A DNA stretch of 64,000 nucleotides, from contig NZ_CP020562.1 of the NCBI RefSeq assembly GCF_002082565.1, positions 3,348,001-3,412,000 on the forward strand. Reading direction: 5' to 3'. The notes below the pieces were generated by a model, which did no database searches, was not told where the DNA came from, and saw nothing but the letters and a program-made list of their open reading frames with translations. A program made the translations under genes and the position numbers. This stretch comes from Halomonas sp. GT. GTDB lineage: Bacteria > Pseudomonadota > Gammaproteobacteria > Pseudomonadales > Halomonadaceae. Shown here piece by piece: positions 48,459-56,608 of this stretch (position 1 is the stretch's first letter; each line of letters begins with the position of its first letter).

Positions 48459-50377
48459 TGATCGAATCGGTGACCACCAGCGCCCAGGCCTTACGCGCCC
48501 GACGCACATGGAATATTGACCAATGGGGCAGTGGCTATTTTGATGTGGATGACCACGGGCAAGCCTTGGTTCGTCCGCTAGGTAGCGACGCAGAAGGCCC
48601 GGCACTGCCACTTAGCGGGCTTGTGCGTCAGTTGCAGACAGCGGGGCTGCGGTTGCCGGTGCTAGTAAGGTTTAGCGACATTCTGCACGACCGCGTAGAA
48701 CAGCTGTGCGGTGCATTCGATGTTGCAATGCAGGATATCGACTATCAGGGCGGCTACACAGCCGTTTATCCTATCAAAGTGAATCAGCAGCGCCGCGTGG
48801 TGGAAGAAATCCTTGCTACCTCAGAACGGGGCAATGGTCGCGTAGGCTTAGAAGCAGGCAGTAAACCGGAACTGCTGGCAGTAATGGCGCTGTCTGATGG
48901 CGGCTCTTCGCTTATCGTCTGCAATGGTTATAAAGACCGCGAGTACGTTCGCCTAGCGCTGCTGGGTGAAAAGCTGGGGCATCGCGTTTATCTGGTCGTG
49001 GAAAAGCTGTCTGAACTGGAGCTTATATTAGAAGAAGCTCGTGAGTTAGAAGTTACCCCGCGTATTGGTTTGCGGGCACGACTGGCCTCTGTGGGTAAGG
49101 GTAAATGGCAAAATACCGGTGGCGAAAAGTCAAAGTTTGGTCTGACAGCCAGCCAAATTCTTGACGTAGTCACGACCTTGCGCGCTCAAAATGCGTTAGA
49201 AAGCCTACAGTTAGTACACTTTCATCTCGGCTCGCAAATTGCCAATATTCGCGATATTCAGCGTGGCCTGCGGGAATGCGCCCGTTTTTACCAAAACCTA
49301 ATGAACCTAGGGGCACCGATTGATACCGTTGATGTGGGCGGCGGGCTAGGAATCGACTATGAGGGCACTCGCTCACGTAGTTATTGCTCAGCTAACTACT
49401 CCATGCAGGAGTATGCACGTAACGTCGTTAGCGCTTTTGCGCAGCTGTGTCAGGAGGCTGACCTTCCCCAGCCCCACCTGATCAGCGAGTCAGGCCGTGC
49501 GCTAACGGCTCACCATGCCGTCTTGATCACCAACGTGATAGGCGAAGAGCGCGTTAATGATTCGCCTCCAGAGCGCTCTTCTCAGGAAGACCTTCAGGTG
49601 GAAGCCCTATGGCGGGTTTTTGATCAGTTAGCCGAAAGCCAGGAGCCTCGTGTTTTGGTGGAAGCTTGGCATGATCTTCTGCAGGCGGTTAGTGAGCTGC
49701 AAGACCGTTTCGTAATGGGCTTAAGTGATATTAATGCCCGTGCCGAAGGCGAACGGCTTTATATGGCGGCCTGTGCACGCTTACGCGACCAGCTCGATAC
49801 CCGTAATCGCGCACACCGAGAAATCATGGACGAATTGGCTGAAAAGCTAGCCGACAAGCTGTTCGTTAACTTCTCATTATTTCAGTCGGTGCCGGACGTT
49901 TGGGGGATCGAACAGATATTCCCTGTCCTGCCGTTGAGCGGGCTAGACCAGCCCCCGACTCGTCGCGCAGTCATTCAGGATATTACCTGCGACTCAGATG
50001 GCCGCATTGATAGCTACGTGGATGGCCAAGGCGTTGAAAGCACACTACCGCTGCCCGAGTGGGCGAGCGACGACGAGCGTTGGCTAGGCTTCTTTCTGGT
50101 AGGTGCCTATCAGGAAATTCTCGGCGACTTACACAACCTATTCGGCGATACCGATTCAGTCGATGCCGCACTGGGTGAAGATGGCGAGTGGGTCCTTTCT
50201 AACCTACAGGCAGGCGATACGGTGGCCGATGTCTTAGCCTATGTAAATTTTGATGCACGAGTGCTTAAGCAAAAGCTCACCGAGCAACTTGTCACTAGCG
50301 GCTTTTCGACCCAAGAGCAGGCAAAGTTTGCTGCTAGCCTGAGCGAAGGCCTAGATGGCTACACTTATTTAGAATAG
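48455..50377 (+). CDS. speA: SpeA, biosynthetic arginine decarboxylase
   Basis: A 640-aa PLP-dependent enzyme that makes agmatine, the first step of the agmatine route to putrescine. The PLP lysine is in YTAVYPIKVNQQ. The glycine-rich loop is DVGGGLGIDYEGTRS, and the C-terminal catalytic cysteine region includes SCNxSxFQS-like FVNFSLFQSVPDVW. N-terminus NIDQWGSGYFDVDDHG is the family start. The 4-bp overlap with thrB implies co-translation of two unrelated amino-acid genes. Confidence 0.96.
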   Translation: MMIESVTTSAQALRARRTWNIDQWGSGYFDVDDHGQALVRPLGSDAEGPALPLSGLVRQLQTAGLRLPVLVRFSDILHDRVEQLCGAFDVAMQDIDYQGGYTAVYPIKVNQQRRVVEEILATSERGNGRVGLEAGSKPELLAVMALSDGGSSLIVCNGYKDREYVRLALLGEKLGHRVYLVVEKLSELELILEEARELEVTPRIGLRARLASVGKGKWQNTGGEKSKFGLTASQILDVVTTLRAQNALESLQLVHFHLGSQIANIRDIQRGLRECARFYQNLMNLGAPIDTVDVGGGLGIDYEGTRSRSYCSANYSMQEYARNVVSAFAQLCQEADLPQPHLISESGRALTAHHAVLITNVIGEERVNDSPPERSSQEDLQVEALWRVFDQLAESQEPRVLVEAWHDLLQAVSELQDRFVMGLSDINARAEGERLYMAACARLRDQLDTRNRAHREIMDELAEKLADKLFVNFSLFQSVPDVWGIEQIFPVLPLSGLDQPPTRRAVIQDITCDSDGRIDSYVDGQGVESTLPLPEWASDDERWLGFFLVGAYQEILGDLHNLFGDTDSVDAALGEDGEWVLSNLQAGDTVADVLAYVNFDARVLKQKLTEQLVTSGFSTQEQAKFAASLSEGLDGYTYLE

Positions 50378-50418
50378 TGTCTTTCTTTTAGAGTAGTGCC
50401 CTTAGAATAAGCCAACAA

Positions 50419-50447
50419 AAAAGCCACTGACGATGTCAGTGGCTTTT
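50419..50447 (+). terminator. Intrinsic terminator after speA
   Basis: AAAAGCCACTGAC/GTCAGTGGCTTTT, a 13-bp perfect stem with a GAT loop, with T-run on the plus strand and an A-run that could also serve the minus strand. Confidence 0.9.
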
Positions 50448-50488
50448 CGCGTTTACCTATTGTTGGTTTTGGCGTCATCGCCATCCAA

Positions 50489-51154
50489 CTACTCTACTAC
50501 GCTAGTGATGACTTCTAGTCCACCGGTCAATGTTAAACGCAGCGAGGCACCACGGGGCAACTCGCCGACCCCCGCGGGTGTACCTGTCAAAATAACGTCA
50601 CCCGGTTCTAGCGTGAAATGACGACTCATCTCTGCCACCAGCGTAGGAATTGCAAAGATCATATCGGCACCCTCTCCGTGTTGACGCTCTTCACCATCAA
50701 TCTCAAGGGTGAATACCAGTGCATTCCAATTGGGTACACGGCCTAGCGGCAAGAACGGTGATAGTGGACAAGCACCATCAAATGCTTTTGCTATTTCCCA
50801 CGGGTGCCCTTTCTCTTTCAGCTTGGTTTGTACATCACGAAGCGTTAAATCCATCGCTAGGCCAATACCCACAATGGCACGCTCTGCTTCATCTTGAGTA
50901 GCGTGGGTCAGTGTCTCTCCAACCAAAAGCGCCAGTTCGACTTCATAATGTACATCTCCCCGTGAAAACGGCGGATCAAGAGGTCTAGTCAAGTCCACCA
51001 CACTGGTGGCGGGCTTCATAAATAACAGTGGCTCACTGGGAACCGGATTATCCAGTTCTTTGGCATGGTCGGCATAGTTGCGGCCAACGCAGACGATTTT
51101 GCCCAACGTGTGGGGAAACTCCTGGCCATCGGTAAACTGTGGAACAAAACGCAT
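50489..51154 (-). CDS. FAH-family hydrolase (fumarylacetoacetate-like)
   Basis: A 221-aa enzyme of the fumarylacetoacetate hydrolase superfamily, YcgM-like. The N-terminal KIVCVGRNYADHAKELDN, the metal site VHYEVELALLVG, and ILTGTPAGVGEL are the family motifs. Members act on acylpyruvates or related diketo acids, or decarboxylate oxaloacetate; the substrate is not certain. ATG 51154 (MRFVPQF) has GAGAGGA seven bases upstream and is preferred over an upstream start. Confidence 0.9.
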   Translation of the reverse strand: MRFVPQFTDGQEFPHTLGKIVCVGRNYADHAKELDNPVPSEPLLFMKPATSVVDLTRPLDPPFSRGDVHYEVELALLVGETLTHATQDEAERAIVGIGLAMDLTLRDVQTKLKEKGHPWEIAKAFDGACPLSPFLPLGRVPNWNALVFTLEIDGEERQHGEGADMIFAIPTLVAEMSRHFTLEPGDVILTGTPAGVGELPRGASLRLTLTGGLEVITSVVE

Positions 51155-51283
51155 GGCGGGTCCTCTCCTTCTCATTATGCGTGCCGCATTCGCAACGACA
51201 GGCGCAACAGTCTACCCCAGCTATGCATATGTTCCACAATCTCTTCTACAGCATTTCATACATACCACTAGCGATACGTTAGA

Positions 51284-52267
51284 TTATGCATCGGGCGTCC
51301 AGCGATCATCAGGCCCATGCGCCAAAAAGCTAGGACGCTGCCTTGGAGCAGCAAACGGTTCAACGCAGCGATTATCCGGACGATTAAATACAAAGAACAC
51401 GTTGCTACGCGGGTCAGGCGACAAATTAGCATTAGACGCATGTAGCGTGTTGCAATCAAATAGCAACAAGCCTCCTGCTTTACCTTTTGGCGCTTCAATC
51501 CCGTATTTAGACACCAGTTGAGTTAACGCTTCAGGACTAGGAACACCAACCTCTTGTGCCTTAAGTGAACTTTTATGATTATCTTCCGGCGTTTCTCCCA
51601 AGCAGGGCACAAATTCTAAATGGGAGCCTGGAATCAGCATAAGCGGGCCATTAAATTCATGATTGTCAGTCAAAATCAGAGAGGCGCTAACAGCATGCAT
51701 ATTCGGCATACCGTCTTCCGCGTGCCACGTCTCGAAATCAGAGTGCCAATTAAACCCTTTACCTGCCAAACCTGGCTTATAGTTAATCCGTGATTGATGC
51801 ACGTAAGGATCAGTGCCAATGATCTGCCGGGCAGCACCCGCTATGCGCTCGTCGCTAGCCAACTGACCCAAGCGCTTTGAAAGCTTATGTATCGCAAATA
51901 ACGAACGAATGTTGTGGCTTTCTGGCTCGGTAACGCTGAATTCTTGATCACGATAAGCATCATTGCTCATCAACAGCGTCATTTCATGGCTAAGTGCCTC
52001 CAGCTCTTCGCCTGAAATTAGGTTTGGAATAAACAAAAACCCTTTACGCTCAAACTCATCAAGCTGTTTTTGAGATAGTGGGCCTGATAAGTGCCGCCCC
52101 TTTATCACTGCATCGCGACGCGGCAGAGTTAGCGAAATCGGGGCTGATGCCAAGCGCGTTGGGTACTCATCTTTCACCGATGTACGTTGCGCCGACGGCA
52201 TATCCGACATTTCACTATATTGCTTATAGGCAGTAATAGTCTTGAGAGAATTGTTGCTGACTGTCAT
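51284..52267 (-). CDS. ectD: EctD, ectoine 5-hydroxylase
   Basis: A 327-aa Fe(II)/2-oxoglutarate dioxygenase that converts ectoine to 5-hydroxyectoine. It has the EctD signature FNWHSDFETWHAEDGMP, with iron ligands His and Asp of the HxD, and the distal His in FDCNTLHASNANLSPDPRSN, which also carries the 2-oxoglutarate-binding Arg. ectABC are not beside it, as in other Halomonas where ectD is unlinked. AAGGAG lies seven bases before the ATG. It shares strand with the upstream Crp/Fnr-family regulator gene. Confidence 0.96.
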   Translation of the reverse strand: MTVSNNSLKTITAYKQYSEMSDMPSAQRTSVKDEYPTRLASAPISLTLPRRDAVIKGRHLSGPLSQKQLDEFERKGFLFIPNLISGEELEALSHEMTLLMSNDAYRDQEFSVTEPESHNIRSLFAIHKLSKRLGQLASDERIAGAARQIIGTDPYVHQSRINYKPGLAGKGFNWHSDFETWHAEDGMPNMHAVSASLILTDNHEFNGPLMLIPGSHLEFVPCLGETPEDNHKSSLKAQEVGVPSPEALTQLVSKYGIEAPKGKAGGLLLFDCNTLHASNANLSPDPRSNVFFVFNRPDNRCVEPFAAPRQRPSFLAHGPDDRWTPDA

Positions 52268-52455
52268 CTAATCCACTCCTTGTATGATTAAATTTCAGAC
52301 CAATAAATGTATGCATTGGCTTTCAATTGCACATTACACAAACAATAGGGTAGCCAAATGATTAGCCCTTGCAACCCATATATCTTAATTTATAACGTGT
52401 GTTATGAAATCTCTTTAACCCCTATCAAAAGGACCTAGCAATGACTTTCAAATAA

Positions 52456-53262
52456 CTAATCTAAACAAATATGACCATAAATAAAATCACTATCAAAACC
52501 AGTATTTTCTGCCATTTCATTTGGCTTTAAAAGCTTAATACTACTCCGAGTTTTTCGAATAAATTTTTTCTGTTCAAGTGCTGTCATACAGCGACTCACA
52601 TGAACACTCGTCATACCTAAAAGCTCCCCAACGATTTCTTGGGTAACAGGAAAATCAAAAACATCGCCTTCCAAAAGTCCTTTAAATTTAAAACGTGCGT
52701 ACACTTCAAGTAAAAAGTGCGCAACGCGTTCTACTGACCGATGATGCGTGCAGCTTCTGAGGCGTTCGATCGTGATATTGTCATTCACCATGACATAAGA
52801 TGTTATGGCCTTTCTAATCTCCTCGTTTTCTTTACAAAGCGTATGAAGGTAATCCCCAGACAATTTTACAAGCTCACAATTAGTAATCGGAAATATAATG
52901 ACATCGTAACGTTCAAAAAAGCTCTCACGCATGCCAATGATATCGCCAGGCATAAAAATATTACAAATATCCTGCCCACGTGCACTCGTTGGATGAGATA
53001 GACTTGCCCACCCATCTTTTATAACAAAAATATCGGAACGTCCGTCACTGACAGAGAAAAACTGCTGACTCTTCTTTAGCTCCACAGGCTTTTGGGGCAT
53101 TTTTGACAGTACATTGAGCGACTTATCTCCCATTTTTCCATACAGACCCAGCACCTGTGCTACGGTAATACCTACTGCATTATTATCACCCAAGCTTCCA
53201 AGCTTACTTTTAAGACTTATATCGCTCGCTAGTGGAACTCGATCCGCAGTAAGCCCTTTCAT
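52456..53262 (-). CDS. Crp/Fnr-family transcriptional regulator
   Basis: A 268-aa regulator. A cyclic-nucleotide-binding-like beta-barrel (about residues 60-165) includes DIFVIKDGWASLSHPTSARGQDICNIFMPGDIIGM. The C-terminal HTH contains FDFPVTQEIVGELLGMTSVHVSRCMTAL. The classic FNR iron-sulfur cysteine cluster is not evident, and the first 55 aa match no known motif. GGAG lies upstream of the ATG. The gene and its flanks are notably AT-rich compared with the rest of the window. It sits upstream of ectD, so control of ectD is possible but not shown. Confidence 0.85.
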   Translation of the reverse strand: MKGLTADRVPLASDISLKSKLGSLGDNNAVGITVAQVLGLYGKMGDKSLNVLSKMPQKPVELKKSQQFFSVSDGRSDIFVIKDGWASLSHPTSARGQDICNIFMPGDIIGMRESFFERYDVIIFPITNCELVKLSGDYLHTLCKENEEIRKAITSYVMVNDNITIERLRSCTHHRSVERVAHFLLEVYARFKFKGLLEGDVFDFPVTQEIVGELLGMTSVHVSRCMTALEQKKFIRKTRSSIKLLKPNEMAENTGFDSDFIYGHICLD

Positions 53263-53743
53263 CTCTACACTCCATTGTAGTTAGACAAAAATTATGCACT
53301 TCATAAAAAAAGTACAACTAAATAAATATTAAAAAAAGTTTCGCGACAAAAATATAGTCAACACTGAATAAATAAACAAGGTCCTTTTATGACGCAGTGG
53401 TGAAGCGTATTAAAAATATAAAATATTGATTTTTATTAAAAAGCAATCCTATATGATTAATTAACTTAGAATTAAAACATTAAACAGCCCGAATAAAAAC
53501 CTTCTCTATTAACCTTACGTCATCTAATTCTAGATTCTTATAAAAACTCCCAATACCTCCATACCAAAAACCCTTAAGCATCAGAAAACGATTTTTGAGC
53601 TAAAATAATTTATCAAGTACCTATCATAAAAAAACCCTCGGCAAGCTCTGGCGAGGGTTAGGTCACAGTTCAGTCATGATAATAAATATAGCCCTGCTAC
53701 TTAGGACTTCTCAGCAGCACAAACAAGGCATTTTATGAGGAGC
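53263..53743. other. AT-rich spacer, 481 bp, no gene seen
   Basis: This stretch lies between the Crp/Fnr gene and the manganese catalase gene. It is markedly AT-rich, with no frame carrying a ribosome binding site, and holds the catalase terminator near its right end. The promoter of the Crp/Fnr gene must lie at its left end, but I could not fix it. Confidence 0.5.
53625..53659 (-). terminator. Intrinsic terminator of the manganese catalase gene
   Basis: On the minus strand AACCCTCG and CGAGGGTT form an 8-bp stem around an 11-base loop, followed by a T-run (A-run at 53628-53634 on the plus strand). It lies about 85 bp past the catalase stop. Confidence 0.75.
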
Positions 53744-54580
53744 TTACTTTTCAGGGTCAATCTGCTCTTTCTGTGCACCAGACTTCGATTTAGCCTTCCC
53801 CAGACTAGGCTCCTGACCTTCAGGCTCAGGCTGCTCTCGCACGCTGTACTTACTACGTCCATCCAACGAGGGACCACTTGACCAGCGACCCTCTGGGGCT
53901 TTTTTATCTATTAAGGTATTTAGATAGTAATACGAATGTTGTGTCGCCTCATTGGTTTCCGGCGTGGCATTGGGAATCGGTAGCTGCTTTTCAAAACCAC
54001 CCAACTCTTCAATGACTGCCAACCACTGCTGCTGGTGATAAGTATCTCGGGCAATGAGGAAGGAAAGGAAATCCTTCATACCATTGTCGTCAGTCCAATT
54101 ATACAGCCGTGACGCTAACACTCGTCCACCCGCCTCTGCTGCCACGTTCGCCATCATATCAGCAGCAATATTGCCTGTGGCATAAACATGACTCATATCA
54201 AAGGGAACACCATTAGCATTAACAGGCATTGCGGAAAGCCCCGATGAAAGCAAATGGCGCGGATTTGCTCCACCAAGAATTGCGTTCATCACAGGGTCTT
54301 TTGCCGTCGCTTCCTGATACGATACAGGAGCACCTTCCAGATTAAGCGCGACAGCATGCCCCAACATCTCAATATGAGAAAGCTCTTCAGTAGCGGTCGA
54401 CATCAGTAGATCACGTATTCGATCATCGCCTCTCGCCCCCATCGCCTGGAAAAAATACTGCATAGCTACTCGAATTTCGCCTTCAACACCACCAATTGCT
54501 TGCTGTAACAACATAGCAAACTCAGGGTTCGGCTTATCTACTTTAACGGGGTACTGTAATTTTCCAGAGTGATAAAACAT
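53744..54580 (-). CDS. Manganese catalase
   Basis: A 278-aa dimanganese catalase that breaks down hydrogen peroxide without haem. Metal-ligand motifs are GGVEGEIRVAMQYFFQ, TEELSHIEMLGH, AEAGGRVLASRLYNW and ARDTYHQQQW. A charged, lysine/glutamate-rich C-terminal tail (about 40 aa) follows the catalytic domain. GGAGGG lies eight bases before ATG 54580. Its neighbours (ectD, a Crp/Fnr regulator, a META-domain lipoprotein) form a loose stress-related group. Confidence 0.95.
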   Translation of the reverse strand: MFYHSGKLQYPVKVDKPNPEFAMLLQQAIGGVEGEIRVAMQYFFQAMGARGDDRIRDLLMSTATEELSHIEMLGHAVALNLEGAPVSYQEATAKDPVMNAILGGANPRHLLSSGLSAMPVNANGVPFDMSHVYATGNIAADMMANVAAEAGGRVLASRLYNWTDDNGMKDFLSFLIARDTYHQQQWLAVIEELGGFEKQLPIPNATPETNEATQHSYYYLNTLIDKKAPEGRWSSGPSLDGRSKYSVREQPEPEGQEPSLGKAKSKSGAQKEQIDPEK

Positions 54581-54911
54581 CGTGCTACCCTCCTTGAGTA
54601 AACCTTCTCGAATAAAAATTCCATATGCCTTACATCAGAGTTTTTATTCCTTGAGAAAATGACATGCACAACTATCCCCTTAGCCATTATATTACCTGAG
54701 CACCCTATAAAAATTCATTACTCAAGTTACTTTAGGCTAGCTGAGCAAAAGTGATAATCAAGCAGATAGCATAAAAAATAAAACTTTTAATATTTATATA
54801 GATAATATAAAACAGAGCCAGGTTATTTTCCAAAAACCTATAATATAAGTTAAAATTAAAAATCTTTGCGAGCTAATTATTATTTAAGCTAAAAACCTAG
54901 AGAAACGATCT
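54581..54911. other. AT-rich divergent spacer, 331 bp
   Basis: Between the divergent catalase and META-domain genes. It is AT-rich and must carry both promoters, but I cannot place them with confidence. No coding frame with a ribosome binding site is seen. Confidence 0.5.
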
Positions 54912-55361
54912 ATGAAAACACTACCTCTTATCGCATCTACCATGTTCATACTAATGGCAAGCGGGTGCCAATTACATTCAGCCCCTAACAAAGCAGTCCA
55001 ACCTGACGAAACACTAACCAATACGTACTGGAAACTGGACACCCTTGAAGGACAGACCATCACCACTGCCGACAACTTGCGTGAACCTCACCTTGTGCTC
55101 CATGAAGAAAACTCACGGCTAGCCGGATCAACTGGCTGCAATGCCTTAATCGGAAGTTACCGTGTTGATGGTAAGCAAATAGCGTTTGAACAAGTTGGCA
55201 CCACGATGATGGCCTGCCCCGACACGCAAATGCGTAATGAGCAGGCAATGCTAAGCACACTTGCGCAGGTGGACACCTGGCAAGTAGACGGCAGTACCCT
55301 GTCGCTTAAAAACGCCAACGGCAAACCAGTAGCAGTGTTTGAGGCCGTGCATCTTTATTAA
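54912..55361 (+). CDS. META-domain lipoprotein (HslJ-like)
   Basis: A 149-aa exported protein with signal peptide and lipobox ASGC (Cys at about 19). The META domain is recognisable from TYWKLDTLEGQTI, then SRLAGSTGCNALIGSYRV and a later Cys in TTMMACPDTQM. HslJ-type META proteins are linked with heat and novobiocin tolerance in E. coli, but the biochemical function is unknown. It lies on the plus strand, divergent from the catalase, with AGAGAAA upstream. Confidence 0.88.
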   Translation: MKTLPLIASTMFILMASGCQLHSAPNKAVQPDETLTNTYWKLDTLEGQTITTADNLREPHLVLHEENSRLAGSTGCNALIGSYRVDGKQIAFEQVGTTMMACPDTQMRNEQAMLSTLAQVDTWQVDGSTLSLKNANGKPVAVFEAVHLY

Positions 55362-55443
55362 TAGGGTAGTCTTGCAGCGTTATAATTAAGGTTAAAAAGC
55401 TTTACTGGGTTATCTGAGGCAGGCTGGTCAGGGCAAGCTTTCT

Positions 55444-55499
55444 GAACTAGCGTTATCCACAGTCACTATTTAGATAGTGGGTGTGGATAACGCCAGTTC
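55444..55499. repeat. 56-base hairpin with two inverted DnaA boxes
   Basis: The arms GAACT, GCGTTATCCAC and CACTAT pair with ATAGTG, GTGGATAACGC and AGTTC around a four-base loop, with only short bulges. A perfect DnaA box TTATCCACA lies at 55453-55461, with its inverse TGTGGATAA at 55482-55490, 20 bases apart. There is no T-run, so a simple terminator is unlikely. It sits between the META gene and the integrated element. Confidence 0.8.
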
Positions 55500-55526
55500 G
55501 GAATAGGGTAAGTAGCACACACGAAA

Positions 55527-55548
55527 AAGCCGCCCTTTCGGGTGGCTT
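55527..55548 (-). terminator. Probable original terminator of the tRNA-Thr cluster
   Basis: AAGCCGCCC/GGGTGGCTT stem with a TTTC loop (one G-T pair), with a T-run on the minus strand (A-run to its left on the plus strand). It lies 39 bp beyond the left attachment repeat, in the place expected downstream of tRNA-Thr before the element inserted. Confidence 0.6.
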
Positions 55549-55586
55549 AATCTAATTCTCTAACGCTCTGATTTTAACCACTTTTA

Positions 55587-55616
55587 GTGGTGCCGACACC
55601 AGGAGTCGAACCCGGG
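55587..55616. repeat. Distal attachment site (tRNA 3'-end fragment)
   Basis: This 30-bp copy starts GTGGTGCCGACACCAGG and ends CGAACCCGGG, identical to 62153-62182. The next bases differ (GACT here, ACCT at the tRNA). Confidence 0.88.
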
Positions 55617-55787
55617 GACTAATGCACACCAAAAAGACCAATTATTTCGTATAGTTAAGGCAGTTACGCCCACTACATCACCATGAAAAGTGGATCACCC
55701 TAATGGGAGTGGATGAAGTTGGCTCATCCTAGGCTGAAACACTCTTTATGGCAACCAGCTACCGACGGGATACTTAGCAGAATAGAG

Positions 55788-56159
55788 TTAAGACCAGCGC
55801 AGCACACAACTGCTATAAGCTTGCGATTGGAGTTGATCAGGATTCAAATCCAGCTGCCAAGCTTTTAAAAGCTCCTGTCGAGACCAGTCCCAGAATCCAG
55901 GCCAGCGCTCTTCCAGCTGAGACCGCGTTAACTGGTAAGCTTCTATCACCATAGAATCTAATGTTTCGTCTAGGCTTCTTGAACTGGTCTTTTCCCAGCG
56001 ATTTTCGTATCCATTCCAGTAAGTATGGCCACTAATTACCGCTAGTTTTTGAGTCATAACACCACAAGCTTCAGCCGCGTTGTTAGCTTGGACAGGTGCT
56101 GAAAGTAAGACTCCGAGGGTGAGCGCCCATCCTAGAAGATTTTTGTTGGTTTTCTTCAT
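55788..56159 (-). CDS. Exported protein of unknown function, possible cargo
   Basis: A 123-aa protein with a signal peptide (MKKTNKNLLGWALTLGVLLSAPVQAN) and a small mature domain with two cysteines (EACGVM near the start, SSCVLRW at the end), suggesting a disulphide in the periplasm. The central part is rich in Trp, Tyr and charged residues. No family recognised. Start ATG 56159 has GAGGTG six bases before it, and overlaps the upstream gene's stop (ATGA), so the two are co-translated. It lies at the end of the element away from the integrase, where cargo genes are usually found. Confidence 0.65.
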   Translation of the reverse strand: MKKTNKNLLGWALTLGVLLSAPVQANNAAEACGVMTQKLAVISGHTYWNGYENRWEKTSSRSLDETLDSMVIEAYQLTRSQLEERWPGFWDWSRQELLKAWQLDLNPDQLQSQAYSSCVLRWS

Positions 56160-56401
56160 TTTAGCACCTCGCAATTGGTCAACTGTTGGATGCTGAAATA
56201 ACTCGCCGAAATGCCTTCCACCAGCACTGTATGCCCGCGTGTAGGGTGTAAGCAGTTGGATATGGTGAGATCGCCGGTGTCGTCCCTTTTAAAGACTTCC
56301 GAGGCTTCCAGCAGGGTAACGAACTCAACAGCGGTGAGCTGTTGAACCTCGAAGCGTTCGTTGGAATTATCATTTGGCGTGACGATCTGTGGGACTTCCA
56401 T
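56156..56401 (-). CDS. Unknown 81-aa protein, partner of the exported protein
   Basis: A cytoplasmic-looking protein beginning MEVPQIVTPNDNSNERF and ending SIQQLTNCEVLK. A GTG at 56458 would extend it by 19 residues; neither start has a strong ribosome binding site. I give the ATG. It contains two cysteines and no membrane segment, and no family is recognised. Its stop overlaps the exported gene's start. A regulator, chaperone or immunity role is possible but unsupported. Confidence 0.5.
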   Translation of the reverse strand: MEVPQIVTPNDNSNERFEVQQLTAVEFVTLLEASEVFKRDDTGDLTISNCLHPTRGHTVLVEGISASYFSIQQLTNCEVLK

Positions 56402-56608
56402 GCACTTTGTCTCTGCGGCCACTGTAGTTCTTCTCGTATGGTGATGGCGGATTGCCACACGAGAATTTTAATTTAGAAGTATGAGTAAGCGTCTACTTAG
56501 TTTTTATAACAATTTGATATATTAAATTTAATTATTAAATCAATTTAGAGCATGAATATACATTGGCTATTTGCCTTTTCCCGCTTGCGCTGTCTGCTTA
56601 AGCGATTT

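Noticed and set aside
52391..52406. ATAAC-GTGT-GTTAT inverted repeat between ectD and the Crp/Fnr gene as an operator
   Set aside because: Only five paired bases per arm in an AT-rich stretch, where such repeats are expected by chance.
56179..56460. A second minus-strand frame of 93 codons overlapping the 81-aa element gene
   Set aside because: It is out of frame with the ATGA-coupled gene, and its sequence is serine-rich and without motifs. The other frame has the overlap with the exported gene.
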